Shown: piece by piece, positions 51,319 through 59,959 of the stretch | Layout: every line of letters starts with the position of its first letter | Position numbering within the stretch: the first letter of the stretch is position 1 | DNA from: Anaerolineae bacterium | GTDB taxonomy: Bacteria; Chloroflexota; Anaerolineae; UBA4142; SHND01 | Direction: 5' to 3' | NCBI GenBank assembly: GCA_020851635.1 | Contig: JADZCJ010000084.1 | Coordinates: 1 to 64,000, forward strand | DNA: 64,000 nucleotides | Notes under the pieces: generated by a model | Seen by the model: only the letters and a program-made list of their open reading frames with translations | Databases searched by the model: none | What the model was told of the DNA's origin: nothing | Position numbers and translations under genes: made by a program

Positions 51319-52293
51319 ATGTTTCAACGCGCCCCCACATTCGCCGAGGTTTGGCGCGCGCAAGAGCGCATCCGTCCATACGTAATGCGAACGCCGCTGA
51401 GGCATTCGGGCGCGCTCCCGACAAGCCGTAACACGCAGCTGTTTTTGAAATTGGAGAATTGGCAGCCAACCGGCTCATTCAAAGTGCGCGGGGCGTTCAA
51501 TCTGCTGATGCGATTGTCGGCTGATGAAATTGAGCGCGGGCTGGTGGCGGCGTCGGCGGGGAATCACGGCTCGGCGGTCGGTTACGCGGCAAAGCAGCTG
51601 GGAATTTCCAATGTAACTATATTTGTGCCGGGGACAACTCCGCGCGCCAAAGTGGACAAGATGAAGCAGTTTGGAGTGGACGTACGCGAGGTGGGCGTGA
51701 CCTATGATGACGCGCATCACGCGGCGGCGGAACATGAGCGCATGCGCCACGCGACGTTTGTACATGCGTATGACGACGCCAGAACAGCGGCAGGCGCGGG
51801 CACGGTCGCCCTGGAGATCTTGGAACAAGCGCCGGACCCGGATATGGTTCTCGTGCCGGTAGGCGGCGGAGGGCTGATTTCAGGGATGGCGGTTGCGCTC
51901 AAGCAGCTCGCGCCACAGATACGGTTGATCGCCGTGCAGCCCGAGGCATCGCCCGCACTGCGCGATTCGATGCGCGACGGCGTGTGTTATCAAGAGTACA
52001 CGGCGGGCGAGACGATTTGTGACGGACTCGCGGGAGGCATCGGGCAGATCGTGTATGATGTGGCGCGCCGAAAACTGATTGACGAGATCGTGATTGTGAG
52101 CGAAACCGCCGTGCGACGCGCGGTCGCCGATTTTGCGGCGGACGAGCAAATAATTGTGGAAGGTTCGGGCGCGGTGGGACTGGCTGCGGTGAGCGAGAAT
52201 CCGGAGATGTTTGCAAACAAGCGCGTGGCGCTGTTGATAAGCGGGGGGAACATTGATCGGGGACGACTGGCTGAGATTTTGAGCGAAAAATAG
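51319..52293 (+). CDS. Threonine/serine dehydratase
   Basis: A 324-residue PLP enzyme of the IlvA/TdcB group that deaminates threonine to 2-oxobutyrate (or serine to pyruvate). The PLP lysine is Lys55 in NWQPTGSFKVRG. The phosphate loop is VGGGGLISG. There is no C-terminal ACT regulatory domain, so it is of the short, isoleucine-insensitive kind. The start ATG lies a few bases after the -10 element. It begins a co-directional run of five genes (HAD, membrane protein, thioesterase, LCP) with gaps of a few bases. Confidence 0.92.
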   Translation: MFQRAPTFAEVWRAQERIRPYVMRTPLRHSGALPTSRNTQLFLKLENWQPTGSFKVRGAFNLLMRLSADEIERGLVAASAGNHGSAVGYAAKQLGISNVTIFVPGTTPRAKVDKMKQFGVDVREVGVTYDDAHHAAAEHERMRHATFVHAYDDARTAAGAGTVALEILEQAPDPDMVLVPVGGGGLISGMAVALKQLAPQIRLIAVQPEASPALRDSMRDGVCYQEYTAGETICDGLAGGIGQIVYDVARRKLIDEIVIVSETAVRRAVADFAADEQIIVEGSGAVGLAAVSENPEMFANKRVALLISGGNIDRGRLAEILSEK

Positions 52294-52299
52294 AGAGCT

Positions 52300-53016
52300 A
52301 TGATCAGATATATTCTATTCGATCTGGACGAAACATTGTATCCCGCGACCAGCGGGTTGATGCCCGCGATCGGCGAGCGGATGCGGATTTATTTGCAGGA
52401 GCGGTATCACCTGGACGCGGAACATGCGCACGCGCTTCAAAAGCGTTATTTCAATCAATATGGCACAACGCTGCGGGGGTTGATGCTGGAGCAAAAGATT
52501 GACCCGCAGGACTATTTGGGTTTTGTGCATGATGTGGATGTGGCGCAGTTTATCCATCCTGACGCGCGACTGCGCGAGGTGCTCGGCTCGATTCCTTTTG
52601 AAAAGGTGATTGTGACCAACGCCGACGCGCCACATGCCGAACGAGTGCTGGCGCGGCTGAGCGTGGCGGACGAGTTCGAGCAGATTTTTGATATCGTGTT
52701 TATGCAATTCGAGTGCAAACCCGCGCGCGGCGCGTACGAGCGCGTGTTGGAGAAACTGGGCGTCCGGGGCGACGAGTGCATCCTGGTAGAAGATATGGCG
52801 CGCAATCTGCCCGCCGCGCGCGAATTGGGGATTCGGACGATATTGTTAATGGACCCGCGCACGGCAGACCAGACGGGCGCATGGTTCCTCGATCCCGCAG
52901 CCGAGGCACGATCTCGCGAATGTCCGTCCGATGCCAATATGTGCATCAAGGAAATCTATGAGGTGGCGGACACGATTCAAAAGCTTGCCAATGCGCCCGT
53001 CCGCACGTCCAAGTAA
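52300..53016 (+). CDS. HAD-family hydrolase (pyrimidine 5'-nucleotidase-like)
   Basis: A 238-residue HAD phosphatase. Motif I is LFDLDETLYP (aspartates at residues 8 and 10), motif II is VIVTNA, and motifs III/IV lie in KPARGAYE and LVEDMARNL. The pattern is that of the pyrimidine 5'-nucleotidase and Sdt1-like group. It probably dephosphorylates a nucleotide or a sugar phosphate. It starts seven bases after the dehydratase gene, and its stop overlaps the next ATG. Confidence 0.85.
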   Translation: MIRYILFDLDETLYPATSGLMPAIGERMRIYLQERYHLDAEHAHALQKRYFNQYGTTLRGLMLEQKIDPQDYLGFVHDVDVAQFIHPDARLREVLGSIPFEKVIVTNADAPHAERVLARLSVADEFEQIFDIVFMQFECKPARGAYERVLEKLGVRGDECILVEDMARNLPAARELGIRTILLMDPRTADQTGAWFLDPAAEARSRECPSDANMCIKEIYEVADTIQKLANAPVRTSK

Positions 53017-55256
53017 TGTCCCTTTCCCCGCGGCGTCCTCGATTTTCCCGGTTCGAACACATTTTTGTGCCGGTCCTGTATTTGCTCATCGCCATTGTGA
53101 TGAGCTATCCGCTTGTCGCGCGGCTCGGAACCCACATTCCCGGTGTGGATGGGGATGTGTGGAGTTATTTGTGGGCGATGGGCTGGGCACGCACGGCGAT
53201 CGAGTCGGGCGCAAATCCGTTTCACAGCGACTATATCTTTTATCCGCTCGGCGGAGCGACCCAGTTGTTGTGGGGGACCGCGCTGCCGAGTTTTGCATCC
53301 ATTCCGCTACAGCTCGCATTTGGGCTGGTCCCCGCGTTCAACCTCATGTATCTGACCGCGACAGTGTTGACCGCGTGGGGCGGATATTTGCTCGGAAAAG
53401 AGGTGTTGGGCGCAAGCCGAACCAAGGGCGAGAAAGACGAGTCAAATATTCGCCGCGCGTCGTTCGTCGCCGGTCTTGTATTTGCGTTCGGGGCGCTGAG
53501 ACTCGGATACGGGACGGCGTTTACGAATCTGTATCATACCGAGTTTATGCCGTTCTATGTCTTGTTTTTGCTGCGTGCGACAAACAGGGCGGGCTGGAAG
53601 AACGCAATGCTGGCGGGGCTGTTTTTTGCGCTGAACGTATATGTGGATTTTCAGATTGCGGCATTTTTGGCGGTCCTGACCGGTTTCTGGTTTTTGTATA
53701 TTCTTGTCGGCGCGCTCAGAGGCGCGATGGGACGAGCGGCGCAGGCGCGGGATGGGCTGCGCGTCCGCAGCGCGGAGACCGCTCCCTACGCGCGCTGGGC
53801 GGTTACGATTGCGGTCGCGGGGCTTGTGTCGCTGCCGATGCTGATATTTGTGCTGCAGGATTTTGCGATAGAGGGAGGAAATTATATTCGCGTGTATCCG
53901 CTGCAATATTCGCAAGAGCGCGCCTATGATTTGTTGTCCTATGTCCTGCCGAACGCGCGCAGCACGCTGTATCAGAACCTGGGCACGCCGCGCGTGAGCG
54001 GCGTGAATGCGTCGGTGAATTCGGAGGGCGAGTCGGAATTGTCTCCCGACCGTCAGGCGTTTCTGGGGATCACAACGCTGGCGCTGGCGCTGCTTGGCGC
54101 GATTCGGTCGCGGCGGACGATGTCCTTTTGGATTCTGGCAACGGCAGCATTTGCGCTCCTCTCATTCGGACCGGTCTTGAGTTTTGCGGGAAACAGCACG
54201 GGCGTCCCAATGCTGTTTACGCTGGCAAATCAGATTCCGATTCTGAATCATGTGCGGATTCCGATGCGGTACGGGTTGATGGTGTTGTTTGGCGTGTCGC
54301 TATTGGCGGGCGCCGGCGCGCTTGTCTTGCTGCAGTGGCGGAGTTGGGTCGTTGTGCCATTGAGCGCGCTCATTTTGGTAGAAGCTGCCGTCCTGCCCTA
54401 CCCGACGCTCGAATTTCGCGTGCCCGGGGTGTATCAGGAAATTGCACGGCGAGAGGGCGATTTCACCGTGTTGGAGATTCCGAGTTTTAATTGGCGCTAT
54501 GCGGCAAGGAACGAGGCGTATCAGCCGTTTCACGGGAAACGCATCTTGCGCGCCTATACGAATCGGATTGCGCCCGACCTGGCGGACTATTTCCACTTGC
54601 GGCAGACGCCCATCGTGGTGCGAAGTCTGCGGATTTTGGAAGGCGCAGAGGAGGGCGTCCTGACACAAGGAGAGATTGCCCAGGACCGGGCGATGCTGGC
54701 AGACACGCTGCAATTTTTCGATCTGCGCTATGCCGTCCTCCATCGGGACCAGCTGGACGCGGCACGCGTTGAAACATTGGACGCGTATTTGCGCGACGTC
54801 ATGGGGGCAAGCGTGTTTTATCAAGACGGCGATGTGACGGGGTATGCATTTGCGGCGCCGCCGCCGCAAGCCAAAGCGTTGGATGCGGCTCTGGCAGACA
54901 ATGCCAATTTGATGTATCTTGGGCGCGGCTGGCAGACGGAACCGCTTGCGAATGTGAACGGCGAAACGGGACGCTATCCGGGGCGCGAGACGGCGGAATT
55001 GTATTTTCCATATTCGGGGACGGATGGGGTACGCGCAGAGCTCGGGTTGTGGAGCGCGAATGCGAACGTGCCCGTGAACGCGGAATTGAACGATGACGTG
55101 CGCGCGACGAACGAGGTTGGGATGGGCTGGACAGACGTTATTTTTAATTTCGGGACGGCGCGGCAACTGCCGGCGCTGAATCGTCTGAGAATCACATTCG
55201 AGGCAATGCCCGAGACGATTGCAATCGGTTGGCTTGGAGTCGGCGGGAGCGAGTAG
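53016..55256 (+). CDS. Multi-pass membrane protein (GT-C glycosyltransferase-like)
   Basis: A 746-residue integral membrane protein. About nine to eleven helices span residues 18-470, with an early acidic loop (HIPGVDGDVWSYLW) in the place where GT-C glycosyltransferases keep their catalytic Asp. Residues 480-746 are a soluble extracytoplasmic domain with mixed alpha/beta content. It may add a lipid-linked sugar to a cell-surface glycan. The start overlaps the preceding stop (TAATG). Downstream are a thioesterase and an LCP protein, consistent with envelope work. Confidence 0.78.
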   Translation: MSLSPRRPRFSRFEHIFVPVLYLLIAIVMSYPLVARLGTHIPGVDGDVWSYLWAMGWARTAIESGANPFHSDYIFYPLGGATQLLWGTALPSFASIPLQLAFGLVPAFNLMYLTATVLTAWGGYLLGKEVLGASRTKGEKDESNIRRASFVAGLVFAFGALRLGYGTAFTNLYHTEFMPFYVLFLLRATNRAGWKNAMLAGLFFALNVYVDFQIAAFLAVLTGFWFLYILVGALRGAMGRAAQARDGLRVRSAETAPYARWAVTIAVAGLVSLPMLIFVLQDFAIEGGNYIRVYPLQYSQERAYDLLSYVLPNARSTLYQNLGTPRVSGVNASVNSEGESELSPDRQAFLGITTLALALLGAIRSRRTMSFWILATAAFALLSFGPVLSFAGNSTGVPMLFTLANQIPILNHVRIPMRYGLMVLFGVSLLAGAGALVLLQWRSWVVVPLSALILVEAAVLPYPTLEFRVPGVYQEIARREGDFTVLEIPSFNWRYAARNEAYQPFHGKRILRAYTNRIAPDLADYFHLRQTPIVVRSLRILEGAEEGVLTQGEIAQDRAMLADTLQFFDLRYAVLHRDQLDAARVETLDAYLRDVMGASVFYQDGDVTGYAFAAPPPQAKALDAALADNANLMYLGRGWQTEPLANVNGETGRYPGRETAELYFPYSGTDGVRAELGLWSANANVPVNAELNDDVRATNEVGMGWTDVIFNFGTARQLPALNRLRITFEAMPETIAIGWLGVGGSE

Positions 55257-55264
55257 ACAGCAAC

Positions 55265-55666
55265 ATGAGATCCATCGAGACAAAAATCCGGGTGCGGTAT
55301 GCGGATACCGACATGAGCGGCATTGTTTACAATGCGAATTATTTGGTTTGGTTTGAAGTGGCAAGGGGTGAGTTTTTCTGGCAAGAGGGCAAGGACTATG
55401 GGCGCGATATTGAAGCGCGCGGTTATCACTGGCCCGTGATCGAAGCAAATCTGCGATATCACGCCCCCGCTTTCTATGGCGACCTCGTCACGGTGCGGGC
55501 ATGGATCGAGGACGTCAAGAGCCGCGCCATGACGATCCGGTACGAAGTTTGGCGGGATGAGTCCAAGTTGTGCTCGGGCTATACAAAGCACATGAATATT
55601 GACAAGCAGGGCAGACCCACGGCATTTCCAGAGGATATCCGAAAATTGATCTCGTCGGAAGAATAG
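55265..55666 (+). CDS. Acyl-CoA thioesterase (YbgC/4HBT type)
   Basis: A 133-residue hot-dog-fold thioesterase. The catalytic Asp16 lies in RYADTDMSGIVYNANYL (second Asp of DTD), the pattern of YbgC/4-hydroxybenzoyl-CoA thioesterases. It hydrolyses an acyl-CoA. In Proteobacteria YbgC sits with Tol-Pal; here it is between a membrane protein and an LCP protein. The ATG at 55265 is the likely start. Confidence 0.9.
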   Translation: MRSIETKIRVRYADTDMSGIVYNANYLVWFEVARGEFFWQEGKDYGRDIEARGYHWPVIEANLRYHAPAFYGDLVTVRAWIEDVKSRAMTIRYEVWRDESKLCSGYTKHMNIDKQGRPTAFPEDIRKLISSEE

Positions 55667-57712
55667 ATGAATATCAGACGCATTCCCATCGCGCTTGTCA
55701 TACTCGTCGGCGTCTGCGCCGCGCTCGCGTATGTTGTTGGTTCGATTCAGCCATTTGCGCCGGGCGCAAAATTTTCGAATGTCCCGCCCCCCGCGGCGAT
55801 GGCTGCGACGCAAGTCGCGCCAAGAGCAACCCACTCTTTTACGCGCGCCGCGCAAGCGGTCGCCTCTCCGGTCCGGTCCGATACGCCCACACGCGTTGCG
55901 ACAGCGCCCCCATCGCGCGCGTCATCCAGCACCTCCACGCGCATCGCGAAGGTGGCTGCATCGCGGGTCCCGTCCGAAACGTCCACCCGAGTCGCGACCC
56001 AAGTCCCGTCGCCCGCACCATCCAATACGCCCACACGCCTCGCGACCGTGACTGCATCCCGGACCCCATCGGATACACCCACCCGGGACGCGACGGAGAC
56101 GCCGTCACCTGTCCCATCTGACACGCCCACCCAAACCAGGTCGGTAGTCGCGTCCTCGATCCCATCCAAAGCGCCCACTCGGTTCGCGCAGGTGGTCCTG
56201 TCGCCTGCTCCGCCCGATACCCCCACACTCGTCGCACCACCGACGCCATCTGCTGCGCCCACCAACACCCCGGTCCGCGTCGCACAGGCGGTCTCGCCAA
56301 CCGCGCGCGTAAACACAGCCACGCGTATACCAACGCAATCCGTGCAGGTCACCCGGATCGCGCAGGCAACCGATCCGCCCACCCAAACAGCCGTGCCCGA
56401 TGCGACGAGCGAAACTCCGCCCGCGCAACAAACAGAGAACGCCGCCGCCACTATGACCTCGGCGCCCGCGCAAGAGACGTTGAACGCCATCTCGACGCGC
56501 GCATTCGCCACACCTGTGCCAAAAGGGACGGACCCCGAACGGGCGATCAACAACTCGACCAACTTTTTGCTGATCGGGACCGACTCGCGGACCACCGACC
56601 CAACGTGGGTGCCGAACACGGATGTGGTCATGGTGCTGTTTCTGGACACGGCAAACCAGCGCGCCGCGCTGTTGAGCTTGCCGCGCGATCTCGTGGTCGC
56701 CATTCCCGGGCACCAGGCATTCCGCATCAATTCGGCATATCGGCACGGGTGGGGGACGGGCGGCGTGGAGGGCGGGGTGGATGTGCTGAAACAGATTTTG
56801 CGGGACGATTTCGAGATTCGGATTGATCACTGGGCGCTGATTGATTTTGACGGATTGAGTCGGCTCATTGACACACTGGGCGGGATCGAAGTGAACGTGC
56901 CCTGTGCGCTGTCGGACACGATTGACGATCAGCCATTCACGATTCCGGCGGGTCTGGTGCAGATGGACTATTTGACCGCCAAACGCTATGTGCAATCGCG
57001 CTATACCACAAGCGACACTTCGCGCAATCACCGGCAGCAGCGCGTTGTCTGGGCAATGGCAAAAAAGGCGCTACAGATGAACGCGCCGGACCGACTGCCA
57101 CTGCTATACGAGACCCTGCGTGAAAATGTCGCAACGGATATGAATTTGTTCAACATGATCGGGCTTGTGCCTGCCGTGTATCAACTCGATTTGCAAAGTC
57201 ATCCCGAACGCCTGCGCGCGCGGGTGTTGGAGGCGCCCGCGGTCTATCCGTGGGTTTCGACGAGCGGCGCATGGTTGTATATGCCGAATTACGATTTGAT
57301 ACAACAAGAGTTGGACGAGATTTTCGAAGCGCCACAGGTGGCATTGGACGAGCCGACGCGCGCGGAATGTCCCGCGCCGATCGCCACACCACAAGCGACG
57401 GACGCGCCGACCGTCACGCCGTCAGCACAACCATCGCCGTCAGACCAGACAACTGCAACCCCGTCGCTTGAGGTCACACCCATAGAGCTGCCGACAACCG
57501 GACCGACCGATGCTCCGGCGCAAGCGCCGACGGAAATGCCGACACCAGAACCGGCACAAGCACCGACGGAAATGCCGACGGCAGAGCTGACGCAAGCGCC
57601 TGCGGAAATGCCAACACCGGAGCCGACGCAAGCGCCTGCGGAACCTCCGACAGAAACGCCGGAAGGAGAGGCGACTCTAAAAAGTTTTGCGAATTTGTCG
57701 CCCGCATGGTAA
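55667..57712 (+). CDS. LytR-CpsA-Psr (LCP) family protein with Pro/Thr repeats
   Basis: A 681-residue LCP protein that attaches glycans or polymers to the cell wall. Residues 5-27 are a single membrane anchor. The stalk holds nine 16-residue repeats (residues 71-214; consensus S-D-T-P-T-R-V-A-T-x3-S-x-x-P). The LCP catalytic domain spans about 285-500 (NFLLIGTDSR, LLSLPRDLVVAIPGH, RINSAYRHG and YVQSRYTTSDTSRNHRQQ). A second set of four 12-residue repeats (620-667, A-P-x-E-M-P-T-x-E-x-x-Q) ends the protein. It starts one base after the thioesterase stop. The repeats suggest a wall-spanning stalk that varies in length. Confidence 0.88.
   Translation: MNIRRIPIALVILVGVCAALAYVVGSIQPFAPGAKFSNVPPPAAMAATQVAPRATHSFTRAAQAVASPVRSDTPTRVATAPPSRASSSTSTRIAKVAASRVPSETSTRVATQVPSPAPSNTPTRLATVTASRTPSDTPTRDATETPSPVPSDTPTQTRSVVASSIPSKAPTRFAQVVLSPAPPDTPTLVAPPTPSAAPTNTPVRVAQAVSPTARVNTATRIPTQSVQVTRIAQATDPPTQTAVPDATSETPPAQQTENAAATMTSAPAQETLNAISTRAFATPVPKGTDPERAINNSTNFLLIGTDSRTTDPTWVPNTDVVMVLFLDTANQRAALLSLPRDLVVAIPGHQAFRINSAYRHGWGTGGVEGGVDVLKQILRDDFEIRIDHWALIDFDGLSRLIDTLGGIEVNVPCALSDTIDDQPFTIPAGLVQMDYLTAKRYVQSRYTTSDTSRNHRQQRVVWAMAKKALQMNAPDRLPLLYETLRENVATDMNLFNMIGLVPAVYQLDLQSHPERLRARVLEAPAVYPWVSTSGAWLYMPNYDLIQQELDEIFEAPQVALDEPTRAECPAPIATPQATDAPTVTPSAQPSPSDQTTATPSLEVTPIELPTTGPTDAPAQAPTEMPTPEPAQAPTEMPTAELTQAPAEMPTPEPTQAPAEPPTETPEGEATLKSFANLSPAW
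55877..56308 (+). repeat. Nine in-frame 48-bp repeats in the LCP gene
   Basis: The nucleotide equivalent of the nine 16-residue stalk repeats, each 48 bp and in frame. Residue identity is highest at S-x-T-P-T-R. Such arrays change copy number by slippage without a frameshift, so length may vary between strains. Confidence 0.8.
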
Positions 57713-57822
57713 AATTGCAGTGAAAAGAGGTGTAACCGGCGCAGTTCTCACAGCGTAAAAGATGTGGGATATTACATAGTGCTTTCGAATTCGATTCACG
57801 CGAAAGCGAGCGAGGTTCACTC

Positions 57823-58200
57823 ATGGCAGATTCAACCGGCAAGACCACTGCGGCAACAACAAAAAATACAGACCCTAGCGTCCTCTACGAGATCTGGCGG
57901 TCGCTGCAGCTTGTGTGGCATCTGATGGCAGACTCGCGGGTGCCATTTTTTCCAAAACTGATCGTCCCGCTAGTCATCCTCTATATATTGTCGCCCATTG
58001 ACGTTGTGCCGGATGTGCTGCTCGTGCTGGGGCAGCTCGACGATATCGCGCTCTTGTTCTTTGGCACCAAGTTGTTTATCAACCTGTGCCCGCCCGATAT
58101 CGTGCTGGAACACCGTCGCGCGCTGGGCGGCGGGCGCGAATTCACCGCGGATGATTATGTGGATGGCACATACCGCGTGATTGACGAGGATAAAAATTAA
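57823..58200 (+). CDS. DUF1232 (YkvA-like) membrane protein
   Basis: A 125-residue protein with the DUF1232 signature: FPKLIVPLVILYILSPIDVVPDV and LGQLDDIALL (in parts). The family is membrane associated with two short helices; its function is unknown. The first 18 residues are Thr/Ala-rich and polar. The start is the ATG at 57823. It precedes a MerR-like regulator gene. Confidence 0.85.
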   Translation: MADSTGKTTAATTKNTDPSVLYEIWRSLQLVWHLMADSRVPFFPKLIVPLVILYILSPIDVVPDVLLVLGQLDDIALLFFGTKLFINLCPPDIVLEHRRALGGGREFTADDYVDGTYRVIDEDKN

Positions 58201-58256
58201 GGATTAGGAATCACGCGTCCGGTGGCGGGGCGCTGATCCTGACTGATGTTTCCGCA

Positions 58257-58853
58257 ATGGCTGAAACCGCAACGAAAACTCAAACCGACCTTGCCGTCGA
58301 GTTGGCGATCTCGGGGCAAACCCTCAAGAATTGGACGCGCGATTTTAGCCCGTTCCTCTCGGCGCCGGGCGCCCTGGGGGATGCCAATCGTCGTTACACC
58401 GAGGACGATGTCTTTGTGCTGAAACGCATCAAGGACCATCTGGCGGCGGGGCTCACGTTCCAGGAAACCGCCGAAGAACTGCGCAACGATGGGTATGGTG
58501 AACCGCTGAATGGGGACGGACCGAGTGGCGCAATGATGGTCCCGAACCCGCAGCAGGGTTTTGGGGTGCTGACCGACACGCTGCGCGTAATGATAGAGAA
58601 CCAGCAGACGGTGCAAAACAGTTTGCAGGTCAATCGCAATCTGCTCGGCGTCATTATTCAAGACAACTTTAACCTCAAGGAAGAAAACGCCAAGCTCCGC
58701 GAGCGTATGCTCAAGCTGGAACAAGAAATCGGCGAAATGAAAAAGCGCGACCAGGACTATCGTCTGACCGTAGAGCAGCGCCTGATGCGCGCCGAAAATT
58801 CAATCCGCGCCGAGAGCAGCAAGAGCGTCTGGCAGAAATTGTTTGGCGGCTAG
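58257..58853 (+). CDS. MerR-like DNA-binding protein with coiled coil
   Basis: A 198-residue regulator. Residues 10-80 form a MerR-type winged helix (LAVELAISGQTLKNWTRDF then RRYTEDDVFVLKRIKDHLAAG and FQETAEEL). A linker follows, and residues 105-190 are a coiled coil (NLKEENAKLRERMLKLEQEI) for dimerisation. The effector domain of a classic MerR sensor is absent. It may control the neighbouring YkvA-like gene or itself. The gene lacks a clear Shine-Dalgarno and is followed by a strong terminator. Confidence 0.82.
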   Translation: MAETATKTQTDLAVELAISGQTLKNWTRDFSPFLSAPGALGDANRRYTEDDVFVLKRIKDHLAAGLTFQETAEELRNDGYGEPLNGDGPSGAMMVPNPQQGFGVLTDTLRVMIENQQTVQNSLQVNRNLLGVIIQDNFNLKEENAKLRERMLKLEQEIGEMKKRDQDYRLTVEQRLMRAENSIRAESSKSVWQKLFGG

Positions 58854-58871
58854 AATTTTTCACTGCAACGC

Positions 58872-58926
58872 ACGAGACCTGATGTCGGACAGGGGAATCC
58901 TGTCCGACATCAGGTCTCGTTTTTTA
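58872..58926 (+). terminator. Very long perfect terminator hairpin
   Basis: A 22-bp perfect stem (58872-58893 with 58899-58920), a 5-nt loop (GGAAT) and a seven-T tail. It is unusually long for a terminator and sits 11 bases before the hom gene, which shows no ribosome binding site other than GGAGG right after the tail. Confidence 0.9.
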
Positions 58927-58936
58927 CGGAGGAATC

Positions 58937-59959
58937 ATGCGGGTCCGATTGGCAGTCGTCGGTTTGGGAAACGTGGGCAGGCGGTTTTTGGAACTGGTGC
59001 AGAGCAAGCACGCCTTGATTCAAGAGCGCTTTGATTTGGACCTTGTTGTCACGGCGGCGGGGGACACGAGCGGCGGCGCCGAATATTTCAAAGGGCTGGA
59101 TATTGCCACGCTGTTGGAATTGAAACGCTCGGGCAAAGGCGCCGCCGCCTATCCGCAGTTGGGACGCGGCGAAGCGAGCATGGTCGAAATCGTGCGCTCG
59201 TCCGAGGCGGATGTGTTGGTGGAAAATACGCTTACCAACCTGACGGACGGCGAGCCGGGAATCTCGACGATGCGCGAAGCGCTCTTGCGTAAAATGCACA
59301 TTGCAACGGCAAACAAGGGACCGCTGGTGCTGGCATACCAGGAATTGTTCAAGCTGGCGGAAAAACAGCAGGTAAAAATTCTCCACAGCGCGACCGTCGC
59401 GGGCGGACTGCCGGTGGTGAATATCGGACGGCGCGATCTGAGCGCGGGCGAGATTACAAAATTTGAGGGCATTGTCAACGGGACCACGAACCATATTCTC
59501 GACGCCATGGCGCGGGGCGAAGCGTACGAGACCGCGCTGAAACACGCACAAGAGATAGGCATTGCCGAAGCTGACCCGACACTGGATGTGGATGGTTGGG
59601 ACGCGGCAAACAAGCTGGTGATCGTGGCAAATGCCTGTCTTTGGCGCGCGACGACGCTCAAGGACCTGACCGTCATAGGTATTCGCACAGTGACCCCGCA
59701 GGACCTGGACGACGCACGAGTCAACAACCAGGTCATCAAACTGGTCGCGCGGGCAGAAAAGGTGGGCGGAGAGTGGAATCTGACCGTGAAACCCGAACGA
59801 CTGGACATGTCGCACCCATTGGCGGGAGTGGGCGGCGGGTATATGGCAGTCTTGTATGAATCCGACATCAACGGACAGATTTTTGCGCGGATCAAAGAGG
59901 ACAATCCTTATCCGACCGCTGCGGCAGTGCTGCGCGATGTGATAAATATTTTCCGGTGA
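58937..59959 (+). CDS. hom: Homoserine dehydrogenase
   Basis: A 340-residue enzyme that reduces aspartate semialdehyde to homoserine, in threonine/methionine synthesis. The Rossmann loop is VVGLGNVGRRFLELV. The NKGPL lysine and the EGIVNGTTNHILDAM and EADPTLDVDGWDAANKL segments are the family signatures, including the catalytic Lys in DAANKL. No ACT domain is present, so it should lack threonine feedback control. The ATG at 58937 has GGAGG in front. A threonine dehydratase gene lies 6 kb upstream. Confidence 0.95.
   Translation: MRVRLAVVGLGNVGRRFLELVQSKHALIQERFDLDLVVTAAGDTSGGAEYFKGLDIATLLELKRSGKGAAAYPQLGRGEASMVEIVRSSEADVLVENTLTNLTDGEPGISTMREALLRKMHIATANKGPLVLAYQELFKLAEKQQVKILHSATVAGGLPVVNIGRRDLSAGEITKFEGIVNGTTNHILDAMARGEAYETALKHAQEIGIAEADPTLDVDGWDAANKLVIVANACLWRATTLKDLTVIGIRTVTPQDLDDARVNNQVIKLVARAEKVGGEWNLTVKPERLDMSHPLAGVGGGYMAVLYESDINGQIFARIKEDNPYPTAAAVLRDVINIFR

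Noticed and set aside
50208-51431. Long plus-strand frame over mutL
   Set aside because: MutL on the minus strand has complete catalytic motifs; the plus-strand frame has none.
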